Below are positions 16,097 to 26,203 of a stretch of 36,832 bases of DNA, piece by piece. The first letter of the stretch is position 1. Every line of letters starts with the position of its first letter. The stretch is taken from positions 1-36,832 of the forward strand of contig JAADVB010000193.1 of the NCBI GenBank assembly GCA_023334545.1, read 5' to 3'. Origin of the DNA: Salisapilia sapeloensis. Its lineage: Eukaryota > Oomycota > Peronosporomycetes > Peronosporales > Salisapiliaceae. The notes below the pieces were generated by a model. It ran no database searches. It saw nothing but the letters and a program-made list of their open reading frames with translations, and was not told the DNA's origin. The position numbers and the translations under genes are program-made.

Positions 16097-18793
16097 ATGG
16101 CGAGTGGACAAGGAAGCGATATGGATGACGCCACGTCCAGTTTCATGGCGATGCTCCATCCATCCGACGCGCCGTCGGAGGAACATCCGCGACAGACGCA
16201 ATACGGCACTGTCCGACGGCCGAGTGCCGACTGCTCTTGCAGTCGTTGCAGTAGTCACCATCATAGCAGTCGCCACGCTAGTCACCGCGGAAGTCAGTCT
16301 CGACCTTCACAAGGCCACCATTTTCATCACATGAAAAGCTCGCAACAGCTCCAGGAACGAACGAGATCGTTGTTGAAGCAGCAAAGCACGCGGAATCCCA
16401 AGTCACAGGACGAAACGATCATGTATTCCGAGCAGGATGCAAACGATATCATTCTAGCAGCGAATGCACCACCGTCTTACTCTGGCAATTTTGACGAGAT
16501 CATGAACCAGATTCGAGCGCAAAGGTACTACCAGAAGCAGTTTCAACGCGTGCAGGCACAAACCGAGATGAGTCGATTCTTGTACTTTTCCAATCATGAC
16601 GAGACCAAGTACGAGAGCAGGTACTTGGCACTAGCTCAGAACGCGTCCGTCAACCGCGTCCGTTTCTGTTTCTTGCTCGGCATGATCAGCCTCTTTGCAC
16701 TCTACTTCAGCGAAATGAGGAATGGCGATTGGGATCCGGATGACAAGGTCGGACGGACGGAGAGCGACAAGCTCGCGACGACTATCTTGTGCTTTGGCGG
16801 GATGCTACCTGTCTTGTTCTTGGGCATCATGTCGACATTTTCGGGAATCGGACGAGTGCATTTAGAAAACGTGACCGTCGCCGTCTTTCTGATCATCGGG
16901 GAATTGATGATCGTCAAGAAGCCGCTGTCCAAGACGAAAGGTCCGGTCATCCCATTGCTCATTCTTCTCATTCCAGTCTTTGGTATCACCAGGATGAGGT
17001 TTGCCAAGTCGTGCTGTGTCGGATGGGGACTCCTTGTCTCCTACTTGATCGTCCAAATCTCCGCGCGCCATGCTTTCCTCCCAAAACCAGACGCATTCGA
17101 CTCCTCCACGGCATTGTCATACCAGACGATCAACTACGGCATCGCTATCATCGGTGGCATGGTCTCCCAGTACCGTCAAGAGCTGCTACGTCGTCGGAAT
17201 TTTGCACTACGTCTACCCTTCTCTGGCACGCTCGACGCCGAATCACTGTTCGAAATGTCTGTCCACAAATTCGCCCGGAGAGATCTCTTGACGTGGTACA
17301 ACCTTAAATTCAACCACCCGGACGTGGAAGAGTGTTTCTACAAGTACTGGTACCTCATCGACGCGTTTCCGTATCAAAATCCAAACTCTGGAAGTCTCCA
17401 TCAAGGTGTTTTCCGTGTCATCCGCTTCGCCATCTCGACTCTCCTTTTGAATCAAGTCGTGCTCGTCCTCCAGGACTATAAACTGTTAAAACTGCCGGAA
17501 GGACGTCTCGCACGAGAGTTTAACACAGCCATCATCCTCCGTCTAGGCATCACCGTCCCTCTGTACCTTAGTGCCGCACTTGTCATGTATGTTCTCGGCA
17601 AAGCATTTTTCAATTTGTGGGTGAAGCAGGCGGAGGATGCCAAGAACGAAGCGCTGCGAGACTCGTTCACACTCGACGTCCCGCCCAGCATCTCCTCCTC
17701 TCCTTCCTCTCCTTCCTCTCCCTACAGCTCTGCTTCTCCATCGTCTCCCAGGAGCCCTCTCATCCTGAACAACGCGTCGTCACCGATTAAAGACGGACAG
17801 TATCCCCAAGCCTTCGAAGACTACAGTCGTTCGCCAGCCATGAAAGACGTGGCGGAAGAAGCCATGGAGCAGAGGTACTCTAGCAACACCATGGACAGCA
17901 ACACTAGCTCCAATCGTCCGACGTCCTCACAGGAAAAGTCCAAGTACCACAACACGATCTATCAGAACACGGAGCCGTATCCAGAGTACGAAGGTGCATC
18001 CGACTACTCTCGTGCGTCCTCTCCGAGAGGAGACAAGAGGAGCTTCAAGCAGCATCTAGTCGATTCCTATGAGACCATCAAGGACAGCGTGCTGCACATC
18101 CTACTGGCAAAAGGAGGCTACGTACGTACGTCCCAGCTCTACGCTTGCATCGTCATCACTACCCACGTCGGATGCATGGGCGCTCTACTCCTCGTGGTAT
18201 CCTCTGGCGTCCGGCCGCAGCCGGTATACTACATGGGTTTCCTCAACGCCGTCCTCTTCGCCCACCGCAGTGGCTTCCGCGTCCGATTCGTGTATGCCAC
18301 CATCTCGACGTTCATCGTTAGCTTTGGCGTCGTCTTGTGTGCTGCATTCTTCACACCAGACTACTGGAAGGAGTATGCAGGCTACATGGCCGTCATGTTC
18401 GTCCTCGGGATGATGATCAGCTACGAGGAAGAGTCTCTCCGTCGCACGTTTTTCATCCTCAAGAGCATGCGAATGCTCGAGTTTGAAGAGTGGTTTGGCG
18501 TCGTCTTGCGTGTGCAGAATTGGGTCAAGGAAAAGTTTCGTAAGCGATTGGAACGCATTCGAGAGAAGCAACGACAAGAGTATCAAGGTAGCGTCAAGAG
18601 CCTCGTGGACATTATGGACGCGAATCAACATACATGGACGCAGAGCATGCGGACGCGACTAGTAAAACCCCATCGGCCAAGTCCGAAAGTCATCGAGACG
18701 TCGTCGCAACTGGCCATGGCGAGCAAGATGGGCATGTACGCCCAACTCGTCAACATCATCATCGCGCTCGTCGACGTTCTCACGAGCATGTAG
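16097..18793 (+). CDS. 898-residue polytopic membrane protein, duplicated 6-TM module
   Basis: Start ATG 16097. The N-terminus (1-155) is disordered, with a Cys/His/Ser-rich patch (46-80). First membrane module: hydrophobic segments near 188-205, 227-246, 258-274, 283-298, 306-322 and 346-358, ending MVSQYRQELLRRRNF. Second module: about 443-458, 478-501, 681-701, 710-723, 731-752 and 761-775, ending MISYEEESLRRTFF. The second is interrupted after its second helix by a roughly 175-residue Ser/Pro-rich linker. The two module ends share Y..E.LRR..F and both begin RV.RF-like, which indicates an internal duplication. The layout recalls the twin 6-TM anchors of class III nucleotide cyclases, but no cyclase catalytic motif is present. 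A charged, coiled-coil-like stretch (808-830) and a short C-terminal hydrophobic segment (879-896) follow. No named function. Confidence 0.85.
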   Translation: MASGQGSDMDDATSSFMAMLHPSDAPSEEHPRQTQYGTVRRPSADCSCSRCSSHHHSSRHASHRGSQSRPSQGHHFHHMKSSQQLQERTRSLLKQQSTRNPKSQDETIMYSEQDANDIILAANAPPSYSGNFDEIMNQIRAQRYYQKQFQRVQAQTEMSRFLYFSNHDETKYESRYLALAQNASVNRVRFCFLLGMISLFALYFSEMRNGDWDPDDKVGRTESDKLATTILCFGGMLPVLFLGIMSTFSGIGRVHLENVTVAVFLIIGELMIVKKPLSKTKGPVIPLLILLIPVFGITRMRFAKSCCVGWGLLVSYLIVQISARHAFLPKPDAFDSSTALSYQTINYGIAIIGGMVSQYRQELLRRRNFALRLPFSGTLDAESLFEMSVHKFARRDLLTWYNLKFNHPDVEECFYKYWYLIDAFPYQNPNSGSLHQGVFRVIRFAISTLLLNQVVLVLQDYKLLKLPEGRLAREFNTAIILRLGITVPLYLSAALVMYVLGKAFFNLWVKQAEDAKNEALRDSFTLDVPPSISSSPSSPSSPYSSASPSSPRSPLILNNASSPIKDGQYPQAFEDYSRSPAMKDVAEEAMEQRYSSNTMDSNTSSNRPTSSQEKSKYHNTIYQNTEPYPEYEGASDYSRASSPRGDKRSFKQHLVDSYETIKDSVLHILLAKGGYVRTSQLYACIVITTHVGCMGALLLVVSSGVRPQPVYYMGFLNAVLFAHRSGFRVRFVYATISTFIVSFGVVLCAAFFTPDYWKEYAGYMAVMFVLGMMISYEEESLRRTFFILKSMRMLEFEEWFGVVLRVQNWVKEKFRKRLERIREKQRQEYQGSVKSLVDIMDANQHTWTQSMRTRLVKPHRPSPKVIETSSQLAMASKMGMYAQLVNIIIALVDVLTSM

Positions 18794-19261
18794 CACTGCT
18801 AGTTTTAGATGGTACAGCTACGGTACACTACAATTGAATTGTGCATCTTTTTACATTTCTTTCTTTTGACTCTTTTGTCGCATACGATCGAAGCAGGCGG
18901 TACATACAAGGTACACAATTCGATGAAATTTTCGTGTTACCTCAAGTGTCTTGGACTTGACTTTGGACTGCGGGATGGGATGCTACTGTACAGTCCACAG
19001 TGGCAAGTGGGATTGATTGTGCTTGATTCGGGACGATGTAGGTAATTCCGCACCCCTTGCGATACGAAGCTTCTGGTGCATTTTCTCTTAAGAATACTAG
19101 GTTCAATTTTCTTGACCGGACGACTCTATCCCGCCGTGAAGGCTTTCGAACCACTTTTTCGTGCTCTTTCCACTTGCTTTTGCTATCGACGCTCATTATC
19201 ACACTTGCCGTCCTGCACCCACCCACCCATAGCACTTTCCAATTCACTTGGCTTTTGTATC
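18794..19261. other. intergenic region upstream of the TKL kinase
   Basis: 468 bp holding the 3' UTR of the membrane protein gene and the promoter/leader of the kinase. The kinase frame is open upstream to 19076, but that extension is Cys/Ser/Leu-rich and unlike the rest, so it is treated as untranslated. Confidence 0.6.
19191..19207 (+). promoter_or_regulatory. Inr-like element of the TKL kinase gene
   Basis: GCTCATTATCACACTTG begins 71 nt upstream of the ATG. Its first seven bases match the oomycete Inr core GCTCATT exactly; the following FPR half is weak. The position suits a transcription start. Confidence 0.45.
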
Positions 19262-20797
19262 ATGAATAAAGAGAATCAACGACGTGGGAACCGACGGATT
19301 ATGTTCCAAAGGAGACCAAAGCCAGTAGACCCGAACGCCAAGGCGGCCAATAACGGGTTCTTTGGTACCGTCGGGTCGCCCATTAAAATGGCCAAGTTCA
19401 ACGGTGCCGACAAGAACGACGGACAGAAGCAACGACGGCCGAGACGGCCGCGACCGGCGAACAAGGAAGATGAGATGGCGACGCTCGATGTGAACAAGAA
19501 GCAGGAGCTCAAGGAGGAAATCAAAAAGCAAAAGGAGCAAGAGAATAAGGAGGAAAAGGAAGAAAAGAAGGAAGAAAAGAAGGAAGAGGTCGCGACCATG
19601 AAGGGCAACAACCGCGGACGCGGACGACGAGACTCGACCGAGTTCCTCGGTGCCCCCATGGAACCTGTCCAGCAGCTCAACTTGGACGGCGCCAAGAAGG
19701 CCAAGATCCCGAGATTCATGTCTGCCTGGTTTAATGCCGGCAAGGAGGAGGCAAAGGAAGTCGAAGCGCCCGCAGAAGCGGAACAGGAGACGAACGCCGC
19801 GGACTACACGACGGCGGCAGAAACCGCACCGGAGGAAGCGGTAGAGGAACCACCAAAGGAAGAACCGGAAGAGCCCAAGGTCGAGGACGACAAGAATCCG
19901 CTCAACGGACGTGCCAACTACAGTCAGTCGATCGACTTTAGCGAAATTAAGCTCGGCCGGATGATCGGAGAAGGCGCCTTTGGTAAAGTGCATGAAGGCA
20001 AGTGGCGTGGCAAGGGCGTGGCCGTCAAGCTGCTCATCTGCCAAGACTTGCGTAGCGATATATTGAACGAGTTCCAGTCGGAAGTCGAGATCATGAGCGT
20101 TCTACGTCACCCGAACATTTGTCGATTGCTTGGCGCGTGCATGGAACCTCCGCATCGCGCACTTGTCGTCGAGTTGCTGCAGCGTGGTAGTCTATGGGGC
20201 GTCCTTCGAGTGAATCGCAAGTCGATCACACAGGACATGCGCTCTCGATTTATCTACGACACGGCGAAGGGTATGAGCTACTTGCACCATTTCGAGCGTC
20301 CGATCTTGCACCGTGATCTCAAGTCGCCCAATTTGCTCGTGGACAAAAACTTTAACATCAAGCTCTCAGACTTTGGTCTTGCACGAGTCAAGGCGCACGT
20401 CCAGACGATGACTGGTAACTGCGGGACGGTCCAGTGGATGGCACCCGAGGTGTTGGGCAACCAGAAGTACACGGAAAAGGCCGACGTTTTCTCGTTCGGT
20501 ATCGTCGTGTGGGAGATTATGACGGGCGAGTGTCCGTACGACGGCATGAGCCAGATCCAGGCGGCGTTGGGCGTCTTGAACCGCAACTTGCGACCAAACA
20601 TTCCGCGCGACTGTCCGCCGTTCTTCTCGCGCCTGATGAAAGCGTGCTGGAACCGCCAGCCGGAGCTACGGCCGAGCTTCCCACACATTGTTAACGCCTT
20701 CCGGACGTACCAGAGCAGCATTTCCGAATCTCGTGCGACGTCTGCTGCGGCCGCGAGCGCCAAAGCAGCCATGTCGGCTTCCATCAAGGCACAGTAG
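19262..20797 (+). CDS. tyrosine-kinase-like (TKL) protein kinase
   Basis: 511 residues from ATG 19262. The ATG is chosen over upstream in-frame codons because it follows an Inr-like element and begins the charged region. Residues 1-215 are disordered and very polar, with an almost pure Lys/Glu tract (79-110), an RGRGRR patch and an acidic Glu/Pro stretch before the kinase. The kinase domain (about 225-485) is complete: GEGAFGKVHEG loop (236-246), VAVK lysine (256), helix-C Glu274, HRDLKSPNLL (350-359, Asp352), DFG (370-372), APE (394-396) and DVFSFGIVVWE. These are TKL (Raf/MLK/plant CTR1-like) hallmarks. There is no transmembrane helix, so it is probably cytosolic. Expected activity is Ser/Thr phosphorylation; the substrate is unknown. 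Confidence 0.93.
   Translation: MNKENQRRGNRRIMFQRRPKPVDPNAKAANNGFFGTVGSPIKMAKFNGADKNDGQKQRRPRRPRPANKEDEMATLDVNKKQELKEEIKKQKEQENKEEKEEKKEEKKEEVATMKGNNRGRGRRDSTEFLGAPMEPVQQLNLDGAKKAKIPRFMSAWFNAGKEEAKEVEAPAEAEQETNAADYTTAAETAPEEAVEEPPKEEPEEPKVEDDKNPLNGRANYSQSIDFSEIKLGRMIGEGAFGKVHEGKWRGKGVAVKLLICQDLRSDILNEFQSEVEIMSVLRHPNICRLLGACMEPPHRALVVELLQRGSLWGVLRVNRKSITQDMRSRFIYDTAKGMSYLHHFERPILHRDLKSPNLLVDKNFNIKLSDFGLARVKAHVQTMTGNCGTVQWMAPEVLGNQKYTEKADVFSFGIVVWEIMTGECPYDGMSQIQAALGVLNRNLRPNIPRDCPPFFSRLMKACWNRQPELRPSFPHIVNAFRTYQSSISESRATSAAAASAKAAMSASIKAQ
19546..19590 (+). repeat. purine-only tract coding for Lys/Glu
   Basis: A run of A/G-only codons (AAG, GAG, GAA) encodes the Lys/Glu tract of the TKL kinase. 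It is a simple-sequence stretch prone to in-frame length change. Confidence 0.7.
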
Positions 20798-20992
20798 TCG
20801 GCATGTATTTGCTTTTTCTTTTCTTTCATATTTGTCTTTCTTTCATGAAGAGCGGGTGGAATAAAACTGCATTTGAACAGGGTCACAACATTTTAATAAG
20901 CTACGTTTCTTAGTTGGGTCAAAGTAGATGGAGGAAGAGTCAAGCGAGATGGATTGGTATGAGGCTAAAAAGTATAGCTACATGGACACGAG

Positions 20993-23900
20993 TTACTCGC
21001 TTCCTTTGTACTGGTTCTGCTGCTCCAGGACCTTGGCAGGTACCAAGAGGTTGGGATTCTTCTTCTTCGCTCGACTACGCTCCGATCCGTTCGATCTTCC
21101 GCCGTGGCCGCGTCGACCACCATGGTGTCGAGGTCCTTGGTGATGCGGAGGCGAAGGTTGCGGCGCGTACATCCAAGGAGACGCTCCGGGGTTCAGCGGT
21201 CCACTTGGCGGTGGCGGCGGGATGGCCGATGGAGGAGGTCCAGCAGGTAGAGGAGGCTGTGGACCAGCATAGTTGTGCGGAAAGAGGTTGGCGACTTCCG
21301 ACTGTCCATTCGTCTCTGCCTCCTGCGCTTTCGAGAAGAAGGCAGCAACCGACGGCGTCAATAGTTTCGACTGCGGAGGCGTCTCCTCTGCATTCGTATC
21401 CCACTTCTTCAACACTTGCTGCAGCTTTGCTGGAGCTGGAGGTGTCGGTGCCGATGGCTGCGTACCACTTGCCACAGGTGGTTCAGGAGTAGACGCCTTC
21501 GGTGGAGCAGGGTTCGACGTCACAGGCGGTGCCTCCCGTTCTTTCCCAGCTGGCGCCGACACTGGTCGAGCCTTATCTCTTGCTGGTGTACGTGGCGGGT
21601 GGGAGACGCAGAGCAGGTGGTTCCACGGTACGACTTTCCCCTTGTCTTTAGCGACGGACCCTACGACGGCCTCTCCGCCGCGAAAGCTTTCATCAAATAG
21701 CACTTCGACGCACTTGCTGCTCACGTGCGTCGCCACGACGGTCCCTCGATGTCCAAGCGGCACACCACGTGTACTTAAGTTGATGACTCGATCCCCAAGA
21801 CGCGGCGCTCCTTTGTTTGTGGACTTTTGCGCCGAGATCTGACGTCCGGTCAAGTCTTGATTGACCAACGGGTTCGGTCGGAAGAGGTTCGAAGGAGCCA
21901 TCCACACCACTTGTGCCTTCTTCTTCTCCCGTTCCTTCCGTTCCGTCGCTCTCAAAGCTCCAGCCACTTCCACCGCCTGGACACCGGACGCAGACATGTA
22001 TACTGACGTTACTGGCACATGCTGGACACTACCTCCTAGCTCTCGAATCTTACTTGAAATAAAGCTACGAATGTCCTCAGCCATTCGCTCCGCCTCTAAA
22101 GCATTCTTGGTCCCGAGAACCTTGTCTGTCGCATAGCTCTTGTCGAATGGGAGTTGGCTCAGACGTTCCAAAATGTCCGGATACGCTTGTTGGAAGGCCT
22201 GGAGGAGATGTAACGTACGGATAGAGTACTCCCACGCCGTCTCGACACCTAGGAACTGATCCTCGTACGTCTCGTCTGATAAGGCATTGCTACCTAGTAC
22301 CTGCACGATGTCTCCACGTCTCCAAGCATTTCCACTCGGTTTCTTACTCGTCTCATGCGCTTTTTCCACTAGACGAGAGAAGCCTGGGAGCATCAGTTCC
22401 TTTCGATACTTGAGATTTAGACCAATGTCGTATCCTCCTGGCTTCAAGAGCACTCCGCCAGTGAGCACACCTAGCACAGTAGGCGACAAGCCAGTCTTCT
22501 TTGCTAAGAAACCACTCGCAAAGTACTTTTCTTCCATCTGATGCGCGATCGTGTATCCGAAAGGAGGTTCTCGATCGATCGTTTGCACCTGCACCTGAAC
22601 CTTATCGTCCTGAATGTCTTGGACAACTGCACTGCATCCAAGCCACTTACCACTCGTGATTAAGACCTTGGAAGACGGTGGGAAGCGGTCTGGTAACGAC
22701 ACTGACTGCGCAGACACCTCCTTGTACCGATCATCTTCCAACTCTTGGCTCGTCACGACCAATTGCAGCGGCACCACCGCCTCTTCTGTCCCGAACTGGC
22801 GACGCAACGCACCGGTCTTGGCGTCCGTGACCATACCTTGGAGAGGTAGGACATGCACCGCGGTCTGGATCCCATTATCGCCAATATCCAGCCCTCCCGT
22901 GCCTGGATGTCCACTCCCACTAAGCAACTGCGTCGTCGTGCGACGAGCAAAGAGACTCCACTCGCCCTTGGACTCGGTGTCATGCGGCGTGAACTCGATC
23001 GTCTTTTGTACACGACGATAAGTTCCCTTCATCGTACTTATCCCAACGACACGTGCCGCATGGAGGTTGGGATAATTCACGAGCACATCCTTCCCGACAA
23101 GTGTCTGCACATCTTCTTCCTGCATCTCAAGTGGAGGGAGCTTGAGGATACTCGTAGCTTTCCTAGACTTCATACCAAAGATATTCAAATCGACATATGC
23201 AGTGCGATAAGACTGTAACGGAAGAGAAAAGAGCGAAGGAAAGCCTGCAGCAGGCAGCTGGACTCCCGGCACCAAGGCACTTTCGAATGCAGGTGCAGGA
23301 GGCAGTGGATACCTCTGCGTTCGAGTCATACACATCTCTACGTCTGGGAAAGCAGACTTGAACTGAGGCAGTGTCGAAGCTAACGTCTCAGTATGTCGAG
23401 GATCAAATGTAATGTAAAGAGCATGCGGCTGGAGCTTATTCCGAGCCTGCTCGGCCTTGGAGAGACGCTCTGGGGGACAATGGTTACGAATCGCAGACTT
23501 CAGTAAGTCTGCGTCGATGAATGGGAGCAAATTGACACCTTCCCATGCATTCCGCTTGCCTTCCATATCGATATCAAACTTGAACGGGTAGAAATGCTTT
23601 ATAGGAGACGTCTCCGAGGTCATCAAGTGCCGATACGGAGCTGGGAGCAAGTGGCCACTAGATGCAGGGAGGTTCGCCATGAGCTGTTCAAATGGAAGTA
23701 GAGGGCCATCGTCCTGTGCTTTATCAAAAGAGATCTCATCCAAGAGCTCTTGGATACCAGTCAAGTCTGAGATCATCGGAGCGTAGTGGTACGGAAAGTA
23801 CCAGCTCCAGGACGGAGGACCTTGGAAGTAGTACGACAGACACCACTTGAGCGCTTCCATATACGCTTTCTTAATCGACCTCAAGTCGCTATTGTTCGCA

Positions 23901-25297
23901 CTTTCATTGCCTCTCGAGACGCCAAACTTGCGTTCATAGTACGCCCATTTCGTCTCTTGGAAACTCGCGCTTCCGGTTAGAGGTAGCACGACCTCCATCT
24001 CTTCTGCTTCGTACTCTCGTCCCAACTGCGCCACTTCCTCGCCTTCCAATGCTTCGTACAAACCGTCTTCATCGTCCTTTTCCTCCTCGTCCTCGACCTC
24101 GACCTCGACCTGCTTCGCTCGAGGTTTCTCACGTTGCTTCCCCTTTCGATGCCCCTTCTTCTTCTGCTCCTGCGCTCGGTCGATCAAAATGTCTTCCTCT
24201 TGACTCCCGATGACCTGAAAGAGTTTCTGCAGAAGCGGAATGTTCGTCAATTCGCCATTACAAGTGAGGTACTCGCCCTTGTGTTCATCCAATAGCAGCC
24301 GGTACTCTCGTAAGAGGAGAGGGATTGCGTCTTCACTAATCTCGAGCGTCGGGCTGTGCGGGATGAAGTCATTGCCGAGGAGGAATGTGAGCAGGATAAA
24401 GTCATCCAGCATCCGTTCGCCATCCAAGTCGGTTGGGAGCTCCTGGATGAGCTGACCAGAGCCTGCTTTGGCTGTCTCTGGAGCGACGTTCATCTCTAGC
24501 ATCAAGTACTCTCGGAAGAGCGAGAGATGGACGAGCTGCCACTTTTGCTCCTCAATCGGCTTTGCCTTGGGTTTATTCCGACGAGGACCACCCCAAACGA
24601 CTACCTCTCGCACCAACGTAAAGTGCGGTTCGTGTGTCATGAGACCTAGGAGCATCAAGTCTGCGTCACTCCCGTACATGCAGTGTCGTAGATTCGGTTC
24701 GTACGAAGCACTCGCCATCTTTCGCGTACGAATGAACTCCACGATCTTATGCTCTCCTTCACCAGGGACCTCACTACCGGAGAAATACACCTCTAGACGC
24801 TGCCATAGCGGATCGTTCTTCATCTTCTGACGGACAAAGTAGACCAAATGACGAGACAAATCGGCGAGGAACTCGGTGCCAGGCGTAATGGCATTCGAGT
24901 CAAAATGGCTACTTTGGATGGTTTCGTCAGGATGGAGTCGCTGCTCCTTCTCGAGCTGCTCCTGGCGCTCCATACCAGCGCGGAAGCGCCGAGAGCGCTG
25001 TTGGTTCAGCTTGGCACGAGGGGCAACGCCATCGATGGCGAGATAAAGCAGTTTCTTGGGCTTGATGATGTGCGTCACGAGACGATCGATGTAGTTGAAG
25101 ATCGCCTGCAACTGCTGTGCGGACGAGAGGGAGTTGATGTCGTCGCCTGCATCGTCCGAGTGCGTACAATTGTGAATAATGCCATTCATGTCGAGGTAAA
25201 AGCAGTCGAACTCGGGTAAAAGAGACACGTCTGAGATCGGCTGATTGAGCAGTGGATACCGCTCAGACATGTACCGGTAGAAGCGAGGGATACCCAT
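20993..25297 (-). CDS. XRN1: 5'-3' exoribonuclease XRN1
   Basis: 1434 residues from ATG 25297, the size of cytoplasmic XRN1 rather than nuclear XRN2. It begins MGIPRFYRYMSERYP as in all XRNs. Active-site acidic residues are visible in FYLDMNGIIHN (Asp36), LAIDGVAPRAKLNQQRSRRF, PGEGEHKIVEFIR, YGSDADLMLLGL and LLGNDFIP. The middle XRN_M helices, the SH3-like and D1-D3 regions and a low-complexity C-terminus rich in Pro, Gly, His and Arg follow. An acidic/basic insert lies at about 370-420 (KKKGHRKGK, then Glu/Asp-rich). XRN1 degrades decapped mRNA in the cytoplasm. There is no intron over 4.3 kb. The stop is 195 bp from the stop of the convergent kinase gene. Confidence 0.96.
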   Translation of the reverse strand: MGIPRFYRYMSERYPLLNQPISDVSLLPEFDCFYLDMNGIIHNCTHSDDAGDDINSLSSAQQLQAIFNYIDRLVTHIIKPKKLLYLAIDGVAPRAKLNQQRSRRFRAGMERQEQLEKEQRLHPDETIQSSHFDSNAITPGTEFLADLSRHLVYFVRQKMKNDPLWQRLEVYFSGSEVPGEGEHKIVEFIRTRKMASASYEPNLRHCMYGSDADLMLLGLMTHEPHFTLVREVVVWGGPRRNKPKAKPIEEQKWQLVHLSLFREYLMLEMNVAPETAKAGSGQLIQELPTDLDGERMLDDFILLTFLLGNDFIPHSPTLEISEDAIPLLLREYRLLLDEHKGEYLTCNGELTNIPLLQKLFQVIGSQEEDILIDRAQEQKKKGHRKGKQREKPRAKQVEVEVEDEEEKDDEDGLYEALEGEEVAQLGREYEAEEMEVVLPLTGSASFQETKWAYYERKFGVSRGNESANNSDLRSIKKAYMEALKWCLSYYFQGPPSWSWYFPYHYAPMISDLTGIQELLDEISFDKAQDDGPLLPFEQLMANLPASSGHLLPAPYRHLMTSETSPIKHFYPFKFDIDMEGKRNAWEGVNLLPFIDADLLKSAIRNHCPPERLSKAEQARNKLQPHALYITFDPRHTETLASTLPQFKSAFPDVEMCMTRTQRYPLPPAPAFESALVPGVQLPAAGFPSLFSLPLQSYRTAYVDLNIFGMKSRKATSILKLPPLEMQEEDVQTLVGKDVLVNYPNLHAARVVGISTMKGTYRRVQKTIEFTPHDTESKGEWSLFARRTTTQLLSGSGHPGTGGLDIGDNGIQTAVHVLPLQGMVTDAKTGALRRQFGTEEAVVPLQLVVTSQELEDDRYKEVSAQSVSLPDRFPPSSKVLITSGKWLGCSAVVQDIQDDKVQVQVQTIDREPPFGYTIAHQMEEKYFASGFLAKKTGLSPTVLGVLTGGVLLKPGGYDIGLNLKYRKELMLPGFSRLVEKAHETSKKPSGNAWRRGDIVQVLGSNALSDETYEDQFLGVETAWEYSIRTLHLLQAFQQAYPDILERLSQLPFDKSYATDKVLGTKNALEAERMAEDIRSFISSKIRELGGSVQHVPVTSVYMSASGVQAVEVAGALRATERKEREKKKAQVVWMAPSNLFRPNPLVNQDLTGRQISAQKSTNKGAPRLGDRVINLSTRGVPLGHRGTVVATHVSSKCVEVLFDESFRGGEAVVGSVAKDKGKVVPWNHLLCVSHPPRTPARDKARPVSAPAGKEREAPPVTSNPAPPKASTPEPPVASGTQPSAPTPPAPAKLQQVLKKWDTNAEETPPQSKLLTPSVAAFFSKAQEAETNGQSEVANLFPHNYAGPQPPLPAGPPPSAIPPPPPSGPLNPGASPWMYAPQPSPPHHQGPRHHGGRRGHGGRSNGSERSRAKKKNPNLLVPAKVLEQQNQYKGSE

Positions 25298-26203
25298 GGT
25301 AGAAGAGATCTAGTAGATGGAGAGGGGTATAATGCGTGGAAGAGCTTTTCGTGGGTAGACGTAGGTATTATTGTAGGACATATAAAAAGTGCGTTTCAAA
25401 GAGCGTATTTTAGTAAGACGAAGATAAACGTTAATTGTTGCAATGCCGGAAGAGGATAAGCTGAGTATCTGCTCATGTGCTTGGATAAGTACGTCATTAC
25501 GTTGCTAGGAGGATGTGGTAGGAGGTAGATGGTCACTTGAGATACAGACAAGATACAAGGGGTTGTATCTTGGTTATAAAAGTAGTGGACACTTTTGTAC
25601 GACTGATACTCGATACTAGCTTTTGGATACATGTCCGCTGAGATGTATTCTTCGCTCTAGGGCGAGGACAGTCAGTTCAATTGTAAAATATCCTGCACAT
25701 GCAGCTTAAAGATGTGCCAATGGCCTTTATTTCTCGCTTTCATCTTCATCAGGTATGGTGAATAAATATTTATATCAATTTAAGATATTATACTTTTGAC
25801 TCGGCATACAGTTTCCACTGGAATTGCATCAAGTATTCATACTCAAAGCTTCCGGTAAGCTGTTACATAAAAGACTTACTGTGATTCGGGACTACTTTGG
25901 GGCTTTTTAAGTCGAATGAGAATAGCAAATTCGGCATTCATACAAAGAAAACAATAGATATTCTTTGATTGTTGGATGCATATCTTATCACCCATAGCTT
26001 GCTTTTGGATACATCCATAGATCCGATATATCGCTCAAGCTATGCTTAGATCCAACCCAATAATTATCCTATTAATGTACTAAGCGTAGGTCATCCAACT
26101 CTAGCACCGAAATAAATAAAGCCTAGAGCAGACAACAGAGTTTCAAGGAAGCAAGAGATTTGATCAATATATTTCCATTCTCACCCGAGAATCAAGATCA
26201 AAG
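25298..26203. other. AT-rich intergenic region, no gene seen
   Basis: About 900 bp between the XRN1 start and the end of the Kazal gene. The left end must hold the XRN1 promoter. Frames are short and low-quality on both strands, and no RNA gene or repeat was recognised. Confidence 0.5.

Noticed and set aside
19076..19261. Possible N-terminal extension of the TKL kinase
   Set aside because: It lacks an ATG at its start, crosses the Inr-like element and differs in composition from the rest of the protein.
19244..20044. 266-codon minus-strand frame rich in Leu/Phe/Arg
   Set aside because: It is the antisense of the Lys/Glu-rich part of the TKL kinase; Leu/Phe runs are complements of AAG/GAG codons.
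21273..21842. 189-codon plus-strand frame inside XRN1
   Set aside because: Antisense to the Pro/Ala-rich C-terminal part of XRN1, with no independent support.
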